From: JAUVRX01 sp049664225
Lineage (GTDB): Bacteria; Acidobacteriota; Thermoanaerobaculia; Multivoradales; JAHEKO01
Length of the DNA: 64,000 nt
Direction of reading: 5' to 3'
NCBI GenBank assembly: GCA_049664225.1
Contig: JBATEX010000030.1
Location: forward strand, 1 to 64,000
Shown piece by piece: positions 25,263-34,991 of this stretch (position 1 is the first letter of the stretch; each line of letters begins with the position of its first letter). The notes beneath the pieces are model-generated. The model was not told the origin of the DNA and ran no database searches. It saw only the letters and a list, made by a program, of their open reading frames with translations. The position numbers were made by a program, and so were the translations under genes.

Positions 25263-25271
25263 CCCCTCCTG

Positions 25272-27077
25272 CTATTTGCGTTGGTTCGCCTGTAGAGTGC
25301 GCTTGCGCAGGCGGAAGGCCACGGGCGTGACCTCCAGCTGCTCGTCCTCGGCCAGGAACTCGAGGGCCTGCTCCAGGCTCAAGATCGTCGGTGGCACCAG
25401 CCTGACCAGCTCATCCGCCGACGCAGCTCGCATGTTCGTGAGCTTCTTTTCCTTGGTGATGTTCAGGTCCAGATCGCCCGGTCGGGAGTGCTCGCCGACG
25501 ATCATCCCCTCGTACACCATGTCGCCCGGAGCCACGAAGAACATTCCCCTCGGCTGCAGGTGGTCGATAGCGAAAGCCGTGACTCGGCCCGCCCGATCGG
25601 AGACCAGAGCGCCGGTGATGCGCTGGGGGATCTCCCCCTCCCAGGGACCGAACGAGTCGAACAGGTGGTTCATGATGCCGGTGCCACGGGTTTCCGTAAG
25701 AAACTCGGTGCGGAAGCCAATCAAACCGCGCGCTGGAACCCGAAACTCCATGCGCACGCGACCTGTACCGTGATTGATCATCTGGAGCATGCGACCCTTG
25801 CGGGGGCCGAGCTTCTGGGTGACCGCTCCGACGAAGTCCTCCGGGCAATCGACGGTCAGCAGCTCCATCGGCTCCTCAGGACCCTCGGGCCCGTTGCGGA
25901 CGATCACCTGGGGCTTGCCGACGGAGAACTCGTAGCCTTCGCGACGCATCATCTCGATGAGGATCGCAAGCTGCAGCTCACCGCGTCCGGCGACCTTCAG
26001 TGCATCGCTGCCAGGGGTCTCTTCGAGGCGGATGGCTACATTGGTCAGTGATTCCTTGAGCAGTCGTTCGCGCAGCTTGTTGGAGGTGACGTGGGTCCCC
26101 TCCTTGCCTGCCATGGGCGAGGTGTTGGTCGAGAAGACCATCTCCAGGGTCGGCTCGTCGACGAGGATCGGCGGCAGAGCTTCCGGGTGCTCCAGATCGG
26201 CGAGGGTCTCGCCGATCGCGATCTCGTCCAGGCCGGCGATGGCCACGATGTCACCGGGCCCAGCCTCCGGGATCGACGTCCGGTCGAGCCCTTTGTAGCC
26301 GTAGAGCTGCGTCACCTTGATGATCTCCGTCGAGCCGTCGAGCAGCATTCGGGTGACCTCCTGAGCCTTGCGAACGTGGCCGTTGACGATGCGACCGATC
26401 GCCAGGCGACCGACGTAGTCGTCATAGTCCAGCGAGGTGATCAGGAACTGGAACGCCATTTCGGGGTCGAAACGAGGAGCGGGGATGGTCTCGAGGATCT
26501 GCTCGAAAAGCGGCCGCAGATCACCCTCGCTCACAGTAGGTTCGAGGCTGGCCATCCCATCTTTGGCAATGCAGTAGAGAACCGGAAACTCCAGTTGCTC
26601 TTCGGTCGCATCGAGGTCGATGAACAGGTCGTAAATCTCGTTCAAGACCTCTTGCGAGCGAGCATCCGGACGGTCGATCTTGTTGATCACGACGATCGGC
26701 TTCAGGTTGGCGTCGAGAGCCTTGCGCAGAACGAAACGGGTTTGTGGGAGCGGCCCTTCGGAGGCGTCGACGAGCAGGAGCACTCCGTCCACCAGCTTCA
26801 GGGTGCGCTCGACTTCGCCGCCGAAGTCGGCGTGGCCCGGGGTATCGACGATGTTGATACGGATTCCGTGGAAGTCGATGGCCGTGTTCTTGGCCATGAT
26901 GGTGATGCCCTTCTCGCGTTCCAGATCGATGGAGTCGAGCACGCGCTCTCGAACCTCCTGATGGGCACCGAAGGTGCCGCTTTGCCAGAGCATGGCGTCT
27001 ACCAGAGTCGTTTTGCCGTGATCGACGTGAGCGATGATGGCGAGGTTGCGGAGGTCGTTTCGTTCCTGCAGAGACAT
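25272..27077 (-). CDS. typA: Ribosome-associated GTPase TypA/BipA
   Basis: A 601-residue translational GTPase of normal family length. G1 AHVDHGKTTLVDAM, G3 DTPGHADFGGEVERTL and G4 NKIDRPDA are intact. The TypA-specific C-terminal domain follows (RGLIGFRTEFLTETRGTGIM, then the basic LRKRTLQANQRK tail). It acts on the 70S ribosome, in 50S assembly and in stress and cold adaptation. It diverges from trxC, with about 220 nt between the starts, and is not in an operon here. Confidence 0.97.
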   Translation of the reverse strand: MSLQERNDLRNLAIIAHVDHGKTTLVDAMLWQSGTFGAHQEVRERVLDSIDLEREKGITIMAKNTAIDFHGIRINIVDTPGHADFGGEVERTLKLVDGVLLLVDASEGPLPQTRFVLRKALDANLKPIVVINKIDRPDARSQEVLNEIYDLFIDLDATEEQLEFPVLYCIAKDGMASLEPTVSEGDLRPLFEQILETIPAPRFDPEMAFQFLITSLDYDDYVGRLAIGRIVNGHVRKAQEVTRMLLDGSTEIIKVTQLYGYKGLDRTSIPEAGPGDIVAIAGLDEIAIGETLADLEHPEALPPILVDEPTLEMVFSTNTSPMAGKEGTHVTSNKLRERLLKESLTNVAIRLEETPGSDALKVAGRGELQLAILIEMMRREGYEFSVGKPQVIVRNGPEGPEEPMELLTVDCPEDFVGAVTQKLGPRKGRMLQMINHGTGRVRMEFRVPARGLIGFRTEFLTETRGTGIMNHLFDSFGPWEGEIPQRITGALVSDRAGRVTAFAIDHLQPRGMFFVAPGDMVYEGMIVGEHSRPGDLDLNITKEKKLTNMRAASADELVRLVPPTILSLEQALEFLAEDEQLEVTPVAFRLRKRTLQANQRK

Positions 27078-27298
27078 GGTTCACCCGAGCGCCCTGAGCG
27101 CGGTCTTTGGTCAGATCGGTAGTTGTGATCGGATCGGCAGCCAGTGCCGGATTCAAGGGAGGCGAAGACTAACACATGCCCCGGAAAAAGATGTGTCCAG
27201 TGCGCGGATTGGGGATTAAATCCGTAATTCAAAATGTTGGATATCAAGGGTGAGTGCCCCACAAGCAGATTTTGAGACTCAACAAGCAAGTGAAGATC

Positions 27299-27736
27299 AT
27301 GACTGATTCGAAACATATTGTCTGTCCGAGTTGTGCCAAGGTGAACCGCGTTGCCGTTGGGCGACTGAGTGACGGGCCCCGATGTGGCAGCTGCAAGCAG
27401 GCCTTGTTCGCAGGGAGCCCGATCAGCCTGGATCAATCGACGTTCGATCGTTTCATCGAGCGCAGTGACGTACCCGTGGTCGTGGATTTCTGGGCCTCGT
27501 GGTGCGGTCCGTGCAAGATGATGGCTCCCGCCTACGAGCAGGCCGCGGCGAGCTTGGAGCCTGGGGTGGTCCTGGCCAAGCTGAATACCGAGGAGGCACC
27601 GCAGGTGGCTTCCCGGTTGGGCATTCAGAGCATTCCGACCCTCGTCGTATTCAAGCAGGGTCGGGAAGTGGCCCGCCAGCCTGGCGCGATGAGTCTGCCC
27701 CAGATCGAGCAGTGGGTTCGGGCCAACGCAGCCTGA
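27299..27736 (+). CDS. trxC: Thioredoxin 2 (zinc-ribbon thioredoxin)
   Basis: A 145-residue thioredoxin with an N-terminal zinc ribbon (CPSC and CGSC, Cys 9, 12, 29, 32) ahead of a thioredoxin fold with the WCGPC active site in VVDFWASWCGPCKMM and the cis-proline in QSIPTLVVF. This layout defines TrxC, a cytosolic disulphide reductase tied to oxidative stress. ATG 27299 is chosen because it starts right before the zinc ribbon, as in the family; an ATG at 27254 would add 15 residues. clpB begins 56 nt after the stop on the same strand, so the two may share a transcript. Upstream DNA at 27211-27240 is AT-rich and has an 11-nt palindrome GGATTAAATCC. Confidence 0.95.
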   Translation: MTDSKHIVCPSCAKVNRVAVGRLSDGPRCGSCKQALFAGSPISLDQSTFDRFIERSDVPVVVDFWASWCGPCKMMAPAYEQAAASLEPGVVLAKLNTEEAPQVASRLGIQSIPTLVVFKQGREVARQPGAMSLPQIEQWVRANAA

Positions 27737-27792
27737 AGCGGCGCTGACAACCGGACAGGACTAGAGTTCGCGAAGCGAAGGAGGGAAGAACC

Positions 27793-30399
27793 ATGCGCAT
27801 GGACAAACTGACGACGAAGTTCCAACAGGCACTGGCGGATGCCCAGAGCCTGGCTGTCGGCAGGGATCATCAATACGTAGAGCCGATACACGTGATGGCG
27901 GCGCTGCTGGAGCAGGATGGCAGCACCGCGTTGCCCATCCTGGCGAAGGCTGGCGTCAACGTCGACCAACTGGGCGTCGATCTGATGCAGGCTCTCGACC
28001 GTTTGCCTCGCGTCGAAGGCACCGCTGGCGATGTCCTGATATCGCCGGATCTCAACCGCCTGCTCAATGTGACGGACAAACTAGCCCAGCAGAGAGGCGA
28101 CCAGTTCATCTCTAGTGAGCTGTTTCTGCTCGCCGGTGTACAAGACAGAGGTCCGCTCGGGGAGATGCTTCGCAAGACAGGGGCGACCGAGGCGGCGCTG
28201 GAACAGACGATCGATGGGGTGCGGGGAGGCCAGCAAGTCGACAATGCCGATGCGGAGGAGCAGCGGCAAGCGCTGGAGCGCTTTACCGTCGATCTGACGG
28301 AGCGAGCGGAGCAGGGCAAGCTCGACCCGGTCATCGGCCGCGACAACGAGATCCGTCGTGCCATCCAGGTGCTGCAACGACGCACGAAGAACAACCCTGT
28401 CCTCATCGGTGAGGCAGGCGTCGGCAAGACAGCGATCGTCGAGGGCCTGGCTCAGAGGATCGTCAACGACGAGGTCCCGGAGGGCCTGAAGGGCAAGCGC
28501 GTGCTGTCGCTGGATATGGGAGCACTGATCGCGGGCGCGAAGTTCCGGGGAGAGTTCGAGGAGCGTCTCAAGGCGGTGATCAACGATCTGGCCAAGCAGG
28601 AGGGTCAGATCATCCTCTTCATCGACGAGATCCACACGATGGTGGGTGCCGGCAAGGCAGAAGGGGCGATGGACGCGAGCAACATGCTGAAGCCGGCCCT
28701 GGCCAGAGGCGAGCTTCATGCCATCGGTGCGACCACCCTGGACGAGTATCGGAAGAACATCGAGAAGGATGCGGCGCTGGAGCGCCGTCTCCAGAAGGTC
28801 CTGGTCAGCGAGCCTTCGGTCGAGGATACGATCGCGATCCTGCGCGGATTGAAGGAGCGCTACGAGGTCCATCACGGGGTCGAGATTACGGACCCGGCGA
28901 CCGTGGCGGCCGCGACGCTGTCTCACCGTTACATCACGGACCGCCAACTGCCGGACAAGGCTATCGACCTTATCGATGAGGCGGCCTCGCGGATCCGGAT
29001 GGAGATCGACTCCAAGCCAGAGGAGATGGACAGACTCGAGCGGCGTCTCATTCAGCTGAAGATCCAGCGGGAGGCATTGAAGAAGGAGAAGGACAAGGCC
29101 TCGAAGCAGCGACTGAAGGACCTGGAGGCGGAAATCAAGGTACTGGAGAGAGAGTTCGCCGACCTCGAAGAGATCTGGAAGGCGGAGAAAGCCACTCTGG
29201 AAGCTGCGGCGCAGATCAAGGAGGACCTCGAGCGGGCCCGCTTCGAGCTGGAGGCGGCACAACGTGCAGGTGATCTGACGAGAGCCTCGGAGCTCCAGTA
29301 CGGTCGGATTCCAGAGCTCGAGCAACAGCTCGCGGCGGCCTCACAGGCCGAGGAGCAGGAGATGACACTGGTGCGGAACAAGGTCACCGAGGAAGAGGTG
29401 GCCGAGGTGGTCTCTCGCTGGACCGGGATACCGGTCTCGAGGATGCTGGAAGGAGAACGAGAGAGACTGCTGCATCTGGAAAACGAGCTGGGTCAGAGGG
29501 TGATCGGCCAAAAGGAAGCGGTCAAGGCGGTCAGCAACGCCATCCGTCGCTCGCGAGCCGGCTTGTCGGATCCCAACCGTCCCAACGGGTCGTTTCTCTT
29601 CCTCGGCCCAACTGGTGTCGGCAAGACCGAGCTCTGTAAGGCACTAGCTGTGTCGCTGTTCGATACCGAAGATGCGCTGATCCGTATTGACATGTCGGAG
29701 TTCATGGAGAAGCATTCGGTGGCGCGACTGATCGGAGCTCCCCCGGGCTACGTGGGCTACGAAGAGGGCGGATATCTGACCGAAGCGGTGCGTCGCCGAC
29801 CCTACTCGGTGATCTTGCTGGATGAAATCGAGAAGGCTCACCCGGAGGTCTTCAACGTGCTGCTCCAGGTGCTCGACGATGGACGCCTGACGGACGGACA
29901 GGGCCGCACGGTGGACTTCCGCAACACGATCATCGTCATGACGTCGAATCTCGGCTCGCACGTGATCCAGGAGATGGCCGGCGAAGAGCATTACGACGAG
30001 ATGAAGGCGGCGGTGTTGGAGATCCTGGGTGAGCACTTCCGGCCAGAGTTTCTTAACCGAGTCGACGACATCATCGTCTTCCACCCGCTCGAGCGAGAGC
30101 AGATTCGCCAGATCGCGGAACTCCAGGTAAGGATCGTCGCCGGGCGGCTCGAAGGCAACGGAATGGGACTGGAATTGACGACCGAGGCACTCGACTTCCT
30201 CGGCAACGTGGGCTACGACCCGGTCTACGGGGCCAGGCCCCTGAAGCGCGCCCTCCAGCAGTATCTGGAGAACCCTCTGGCCGAGAAGATCCTGAATGGG
30301 ACCTTCGGACCAGGGGACACGATCCATGTCGATGTCGCGGACGGCAAGCTCGTCTTCTCTGCGAGACTCACGGAGACGGCTGTGGAAGTGCCGGTCTGA
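27793..30399 (+). CDS. clpB: Disaggregase ClpB
   Basis: An 868-residue Hsp100 chaperone of full length. Clp N-terminal repeats at 1-150; AAA-1 with Walker A GEAGVGKTAIVEGLAQ and pore loop GAKFRGEFEERLKAV; the coiled-coil M-domain (about 400-530, EEMDRLERRLIQLKIQREAL) that separates ClpB from ClpA/ClpC; AAA-2 with GPTGVGKTELCKAL, the pore GYVGYEEGG and arginine-finger region FRPEFLNRVDD. It resolves aggregates with DnaK. An excellent Shine-Dalgarno (AAGGAGGGAAG) precedes the ATG. No heat-shock promoter element is evident in the 56-nt gap after trxC. Confidence 0.97.
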   Translation: MRMDKLTTKFQQALADAQSLAVGRDHQYVEPIHVMAALLEQDGSTALPILAKAGVNVDQLGVDLMQALDRLPRVEGTAGDVLISPDLNRLLNVTDKLAQQRGDQFISSELFLLAGVQDRGPLGEMLRKTGATEAALEQTIDGVRGGQQVDNADAEEQRQALERFTVDLTERAEQGKLDPVIGRDNEIRRAIQVLQRRTKNNPVLIGEAGVGKTAIVEGLAQRIVNDEVPEGLKGKRVLSLDMGALIAGAKFRGEFEERLKAVINDLAKQEGQIILFIDEIHTMVGAGKAEGAMDASNMLKPALARGELHAIGATTLDEYRKNIEKDAALERRLQKVLVSEPSVEDTIAILRGLKERYEVHHGVEITDPATVAAATLSHRYITDRQLPDKAIDLIDEAASRIRMEIDSKPEEMDRLERRLIQLKIQREALKKEKDKASKQRLKDLEAEIKVLEREFADLEEIWKAEKATLEAAAQIKEDLERARFELEAAQRAGDLTRASELQYGRIPELEQQLAAASQAEEQEMTLVRNKVTEEEVAEVVSRWTGIPVSRMLEGERERLLHLENELGQRVIGQKEAVKAVSNAIRRSRAGLSDPNRPNGSFLFLGPTGVGKTELCKALAVSLFDTEDALIRIDMSEFMEKHSVARLIGAPPGYVGYEEGGYLTEAVRRRPYSVILLDEIEKAHPEVFNVLLQVLDDGRLTDGQGRTVDFRNTIIVMTSNLGSHVIQEMAGEEHYDEMKAAVLEILGEHFRPEFLNRVDDIIVFHPLEREQIRQIAELQVRIVAGRLEGNGMGLELTTEALDFLGNVGYDPVYGARPLKRALQQYLENPLAEKILNGTFGPGDTIHVDVADGKLVFSARLTETAVEVPV

Positions 30400-30462
30400 T
30401 CTGGATCTCAAGGTAGATTCCGATCCGCAAATGCTCTCTTCTGGTACGGTTAGCAGCTCTCT

Positions 30463-31470
30463 ATGACGGTCATCTTCGAGAGCGACTGCAATCGTCTGAG
30501 GGTCTTCTCAGCCCTGACAGGTCACGAGGGGGACGGGGCGGCCCAGGAGGTCGAGGCTGGGCTGGCCACGTCTCCGAGGACCCTGCCCAGCAAGTACTTC
30601 TACGACGCCAGGGGCTCGAAGCTCTTCGAGGAGATTTGCGAGCTACCCGAGTACTATCAGACCCGCACCGAGCTCGCCATGCTGCAACAGTTCGGACCCG
30701 AGATCATGGCGGGTTTCGCCGCCGGCGACCTCATAGAGCTCGGCTCGGGTGCCAACTTGAAGATTCGGGCCTTGTTGGATGCCGTCGACAAGAACCAGCG
30801 GCGCCTGATTCGGTATGTCCCGGTAGACATCAGCGAGACCGCACTCATCGAGGCGGCGGAGCACCTCCTGGAGCTGTATCCGAATCTCACCATCATGGGC
30901 TTGGTGACGGACTTCCACCACCCGCTCGATCGGCTGGACCACTCGAGAAAGAAGCTCTTCCTCTTCATGGGGAGCACCATCGGCAATCTGGACCCTGATC
31001 AGGCTACAGAGTTCCTCTCGAGCGTGACGGCGCTAATGGATGAGGAAGATCGGTTTCTCCTTGGCCTGGACACCATCAAAGACCGGGCGGTCTTGGAAAG
31101 TGCCTACAACGATGCCGCCGGTGTGACAGCGGCTTTCAACAAGAACATCCTCTCGGTGGTCAACAGCGCCATGGGTGCCGACTTCGACCAGGATGCCTTC
31201 GAGCATCTAGCGTTCTTCAATCGCGAAGAAGCGAGGGTCGAGATGCATCTTGCGGCTCGGCACGATCTGGAGATCGCGGTGGAAGATCTGGGGCTGCGAT
31301 TCACCATGAACGAAGGTGAGACCATCCGCACCGAGATCTGCCGCAAGTTCGACCGCACCAGCGCCGAGGTCATGGTTCGCTCAGCGGGACTGCACATCGC
31401 CGAGTGGTACACCGACGCGAAAGAGACCTTTGCTCTCGCCCTTCTGGAGAAGAGGAGCGAGACGGGTTGA
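30463..31470 (+). CDS. egtD: L-histidine N-alpha-methyltransferase EgtD
   Basis: A 335-residue SAM methyltransferase of the EgtD family (DUF2260/TIGR03438 type): LPSKYFYDARGSKLFEEICE and LPEYYQTRTELAML near the N-terminus, LIELGSGANLKIRALLDA for SAM binding, YVPVDISETAL, and FLFMGSTIGNLDPDQA. It trimethylates histidine to hercynine, the first step of ergothioneine synthesis. Its TGA stop overlaps the ATG of the following metallopterin/desulfurase gene by one base (TGATG), so the two are translationally coupled and act in series. The classical oxygen-dependent partners egtB and egtC are absent here. Confidence 0.95.
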   Translation: MTVIFESDCNRLRVFSALTGHEGDGAAQEVEAGLATSPRTLPSKYFYDARGSKLFEEICELPEYYQTRTELAMLQQFGPEIMAGFAAGDLIELGSGANLKIRALLDAVDKNQRRLIRYVPVDISETALIEAAEHLLELYPNLTIMGLVTDFHHPLDRLDHSRKKLFLFMGSTIGNLDPDQATEFLSSVTALMDEEDRFLLGLDTIKDRAVLESAYNDAAGVTAAFNKNILSVVNSAMGADFDQDAFEHLAFFNREEARVEMHLAARHDLEIAVEDLGLRFTMNEGETIRTEICRKFDRTSAEVMVRSAGLHIAEWYTDAKETFALALLEKRSETG

Positions 31471-34400
31471 TGGAGGTGAGGGACGGCCTGTGCGGAATCT
31501 GCCCGGCGGGCTGCTGGGTGCGAGCCACGATCGAGGATGGCGAGCTGCGGCAGGTCGAGCCCCTGCCCGACCATCCGCTGGGAATGATCTGTACGAACGG
31601 TGTGCACTCACCGGAGATCGTGCATGACCCGCAGCGTCTGCAGCATCCTCTGAAGAGGGTCGGCCCCAAGGGGACCTTCGAGTTCGAGCCTATCTCCTGG
31701 GAGGAGGCGATGGACACCATCGCGGGGCGACTCCAGGCGATCAAGGCGGAGTCGGGTCCGGAAGCCACGGCGATCTATACCGGGCGTGGCAGCTTCGAGC
31801 TCTCGCTGTGCGACATCTTCCAGCCAGCAGGAGTGGCAATTTCGTCGGCCTCCAGCGTCCTCTTCCCGTTTGGCTCGCCCAACACTCTGGGGGTCGGCGC
31901 TCTCTGCTACGTCTCGTTCGCGATGATCGCGCCCCACACGACCATGGGCGAGATGTATCACACCATGGACTTCGATATCGATCAGGCTCAGATCATCGTG
32001 GTCTGGGGGGCCAACCCGGCCACCGATTCGCCGCCGTTGGCCCACGAGCAGATCCAGCGGGCTCGGCAGCGAGGCGCCGAAGTCGTGGTCATCGATCCCC
32101 GACGTACCGAGACCGCCCAGGACGCTGGAGCCGAATGGGTTCCGATACGCCCCGGAACTGACGGCGCTCTGGCCCTGGGATTAATCAACGTCCTGGTGGA
32201 GGAAGAGCTCTACGACGAGGAGTTCGTGAGCCACTGGACGGTCGGTTGGGAGCCCTTGTTGGACTACATCCAACACTTCAGACCCGAAGCGGTGGAGGAG
32301 ATCACCGGCATACCCGCGGCCAAGGTGGTGGAGTTGGCACGGCGCATCGCCCAGGCGAGAGGTGCCTGCCCGGTCATGTACACGGGTCTCGAGTATGCGG
32401 ACAGTGGCGTGCAAGCCATCCGTGCGGTCTTCACCCTTTGGGCTGTTGCCGGCCAGCTCGATGTGCCTGGCGGACTGTTGTTCCGCATGAAAGAGAATCG
32501 GTTTCCCATCAATCGCCAGGGTCTCGTCGCGAACCCGGATGTACGCCAGGCGCTGGGCCGAGACCGCTTCCCCGTCTACAGCATGTACCGGGGGGAATCC
32601 CACGCCATCGCCCTGCCGGATTCGATCCTGAAGGGCGAGCCCTACAAGATTCGCTCACTGATGATCCTGGGCGGCTCCATCATTACGGCGTGGCCCAATC
32701 CTTCCGTTTGGCGCGAGGCCCTGGCTGCACTGGATTTCCTGGTCACGATCGATCGCCATTTCACCGCCGATTCGGCCTGGGCCGACATCGTTCTGCCGGC
32801 GACCACGGGCTACGAAATCAGCTCCTATATGACCTACGGTCCGCTGTTCAAGATCCGCGACAAGCTCATCGAGCCGGTAGGGGAGGCCAGGGATGACTTT
32901 CACATCCTGTCGGACCTGGCTGCGCGTCTCGGTTACGGCGACAAGTACCCCCAAAGTGACGAGGAGCGACTGCGATATGCGCTCGAGGGCTCCGGTTTCA
33001 CGCTCGAGGAGGTTCGTGCCAACGGTGGCGAAGTGCGTCGTCCGACAGTGATGACGCAGTACAAGAAGTGGGAGCGGGGGCTGCTGCGGGAGGACGGTCA
33101 GCCGGGCTTCGACACCCCATCGGCCAAGTTCGAGATTGCCTCGAGCATTCTCGAAGAGCATGGTTACGATGCGCTGCCGGTCTATACCGAGCCGAAGGAA
33201 GGGCCCCTGGCACGGCCCGACCTGGCACAACGCTACCCACTGGTGTTCAACTCCGGGGCCCGCATCTTCGCCGATTTCAGATCGCAGCATCATGGGGTGC
33301 CCGGACTCCAGCGTAAGGCGCCCGAGCCCCTGGTGACGCTGAACACCGAGGATGCCAAAGAGCGAGGCATCGCCTCTGGTGACCAGGTATTCCTGGAGAC
33401 ACTCCGCGGACGGCTGAAGTATCGCGCCCATGTCACTGACGACATCGTGCCTGGGGCCATCGAAGCCAATATGGGGGGAGGGGGCCCGCTGGGGACCGAG
33501 GCCTGGAAAGAGTGCAACGTGAACGACCTCACGGATCTGGCCAACTACGATCCGATCAGCGGATTTCCGGTCTACAAGGCGCTACTGTGTGAGGTGGTGC
33601 GGGCCGAGGGTGATGGCAGGCCAAGACCCGAGCCGGACCGCGAGGAGAGTGAGGCCGATGCCAGTGCGGGCGTCGTCGAGCGACTCCGCCCGACGAGGCA
33701 GGTCTACCTGGACAACAACGCGACCTCGAACGTGCACGCGGAGGTGTTGGAAGCCATGTTGCCGTTCCTCAAGGACCAGGGCGGCAATCCCTCCAGCATT
33801 CATGGACGGGGAGTGGCCGGCCGGGACGCCGTCGAAGGAGCGCGGCGGAAAGTAGCCCAGGTTCTCAACTGCACGGCACGTCGGGTCGTCTTCACCAGCG
33901 GTGGAAGCGAAGCCGACAACTTGGCCATCAAGGGTCTCGCGTTTGCACTGCAGGAGAAGGGCAATCACATCATCACGACGGCCATCGAGCACCCGGCAGT
34001 CCTGAATGCCTGCCGAGGCCTGGAGCCATTCGGTTTCGAAACCACTGTGCTCGAAGTGGATGCCGAGGGTCGAGTTGATCGACGACAGTTGGCCGAGGCT
34101 CTGCGTCCCGAGACGATTCTGGTCAGTGTGATGATGGCCAACAACGAGATCGGAACCGTGCAGCCGATCGCCGACCTTGCAGCTTTGGCGCATGAGCGCG
34201 GAGCGCTCTTTCATACCGATGCGGTGCAGGCTCTCGGCAAGATTCCCATCGATGTGAAGGAGCTCGATGTTGACCTGCTGTCGCTTTCGGCACACAAGGC
34301 CCATGGACCGAAAGGAGTGGGTGCCCTCTATGTGAGGACCGGCATCCCCCTGTCTCCTCTGATCGATGGGGGTGGACAGGAGCGCAAGCTACGGTCCGGC

Positions 34401-34859
34401 ACCGAGAACGTTCCAGGTATCGTCGGATTCGGCAAAGCCTGTGATCTGGCGGCTCGGTGGTTGAACCAGAAGGAGCCCGCGAGGATCGCCGCCTTGCGCG
34501 ACCGACTGGAGGCTGGGATCCGCCAGTTGGTACCGGATGCCAGGCTCAACGGCCATCCGGTGGAACGCCTACCCAATACGCTCAATCTGTCCCTGCCCGG
34601 AATGCGAGGCGAGTCCCTGGTTCTCTTCCTCGACCGCCATGGGGTCTACTTTTCGTCAGGCTCTGCCTGCAAGTCGGGGAACCCGGCTCCATCGCATGTC
34701 TTGTTGTCGATCGGTCTCACCGAGGACGAGGCGCACTGCGCAGTGCGCCTCTCGCTCGGAGTGGACAACGACGAGGCCGATATCGACTATGTCTTGGAGG
34801 CATTGGGAGAGGTGATTCGAGAAAGCCAGAGCAGTGTCCGCTTTGTTTCATGTCGGTAG
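31470..34859 (+). CDS. Metallopterin-dependent ergothioneine synthase (bifunctional)
   Basis: A 1,129-residue fusion. Residues 1-735 are a bis-pterin Mo/W oxidoreductase of the acetylene-hydratase type: a [4Fe-4S] site at Cys 8, 11, 15 and 41, then VVWGANPATDSPP and VIDPRRTETAQDAG. After a polar linker (735-745), residues 744-1129 are an IscS/NifS-type cysteine desulfurase: YLDNNATSNVH, PLP lysine K943 in LSLSAHKAHGPKG, RSGTENVPGIVGFG and persulfide cysteine C1067 in FSSGSACKSGN. This exact domain order is that of the enzyme described from Caldithrix abyssi, which moves sulfur from cysteine to trimethylhistidine without oxygen. Coupling to egtD supports the same job here. All signature residues are intact. 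A longer N-terminal reading is rejected because it lies inside egtD. Confidence 0.93.
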   Translation: MEVRDGLCGICPAGCWVRATIEDGELRQVEPLPDHPLGMICTNGVHSPEIVHDPQRLQHPLKRVGPKGTFEFEPISWEEAMDTIAGRLQAIKAESGPEATAIYTGRGSFELSLCDIFQPAGVAISSASSVLFPFGSPNTLGVGALCYVSFAMIAPHTTMGEMYHTMDFDIDQAQIIVVWGANPATDSPPLAHEQIQRARQRGAEVVVIDPRRTETAQDAGAEWVPIRPGTDGALALGLINVLVEEELYDEEFVSHWTVGWEPLLDYIQHFRPEAVEEITGIPAAKVVELARRIAQARGACPVMYTGLEYADSGVQAIRAVFTLWAVAGQLDVPGGLLFRMKENRFPINRQGLVANPDVRQALGRDRFPVYSMYRGESHAIALPDSILKGEPYKIRSLMILGGSIITAWPNPSVWREALAALDFLVTIDRHFTADSAWADIVLPATTGYEISSYMTYGPLFKIRDKLIEPVGEARDDFHILSDLAARLGYGDKYPQSDEERLRYALEGSGFTLEEVRANGGEVRRPTVMTQYKKWERGLLREDGQPGFDTPSAKFEIASSILEEHGYDALPVYTEPKEGPLARPDLAQRYPLVFNSGARIFADFRSQHHGVPGLQRKAPEPLVTLNTEDAKERGIASGDQVFLETLRGRLKYRAHVTDDIVPGAIEANMGGGGPLGTEAWKECNVNDLTDLANYDPISGFPVYKALLCEVVRAEGDGRPRPEPDREESEADASAGVVERLRPTRQVYLDNNATSNVHAEVLEAMLPFLKDQGGNPSSIHGRGVAGRDAVEGARRKVAQVLNCTARRVVFTSGGSEADNLAIKGLAFALQEKGNHIITTAIEHPAVLNACRGLEPFGFETTVLEVDAEGRVDRRQLAEALRPETILVSVMMANNEIGTVQPIADLAALAHERGALFHTDAVQALGKIPIDVKELDVDLLSLSAHKAHGPKGVGALYVRTGIPLSPLIDGGGQERKLRSGTENVPGIVGFGKACDLAARWLNQKEPARIAALRDRLEAGIRQLVPDARLNGHPVERLPNTLNLSLPGMRGESLVLFLDRHGVYFSSGSACKSGNPAPSHVLLSIGLTEDEAHCAVRLSLGVDNDEADIDYVLEALGEVIRESQSSVRFVSCR

Positions 34860-34991
34860 CGACGGACATACCGCAGGGCCTGGGGCTTGGGTCCTGGGTA
34901 AGAGAGGATCGAGGCAGTCCAAGGTCTGTGCCGAGCCGTAGAGTTGAGAGGGAGGGTAGCAGGGGGGCAGACCCTCGAGGAAAGTGACGAA

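Larger units (their letters stand above)
24848..25271. other. Convergent intergenic region with hairpins and repeats
   Basis: Lies between the 3' ends of the lipoprotein gene and typA. Contents: a compound hairpin at about 24918-24966 (GGGGAGCCCC and GGGAGCAAGCCCC segments) that may terminate both genes; an inverted repeat at 25003-25039; a GTGGGGGCCCCAC palindrome at about 25163-25175; and copy A of the dispersed repeat at 25209-25262. The stretch 25055-25120 is a degenerate run of GAGG/GAGGC units. No supported ORF. Confidence 0.6.

Noticed and set aside
28081..29325. 414-residue minus-strand open frame
   Set aside because: Mirror frame of clpB.
31404..31469. Upstream extension of the ergothioneine synthase
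   Set aside because: It lies wholly inside egtD; the TGATG overlap sets the start at 31470.
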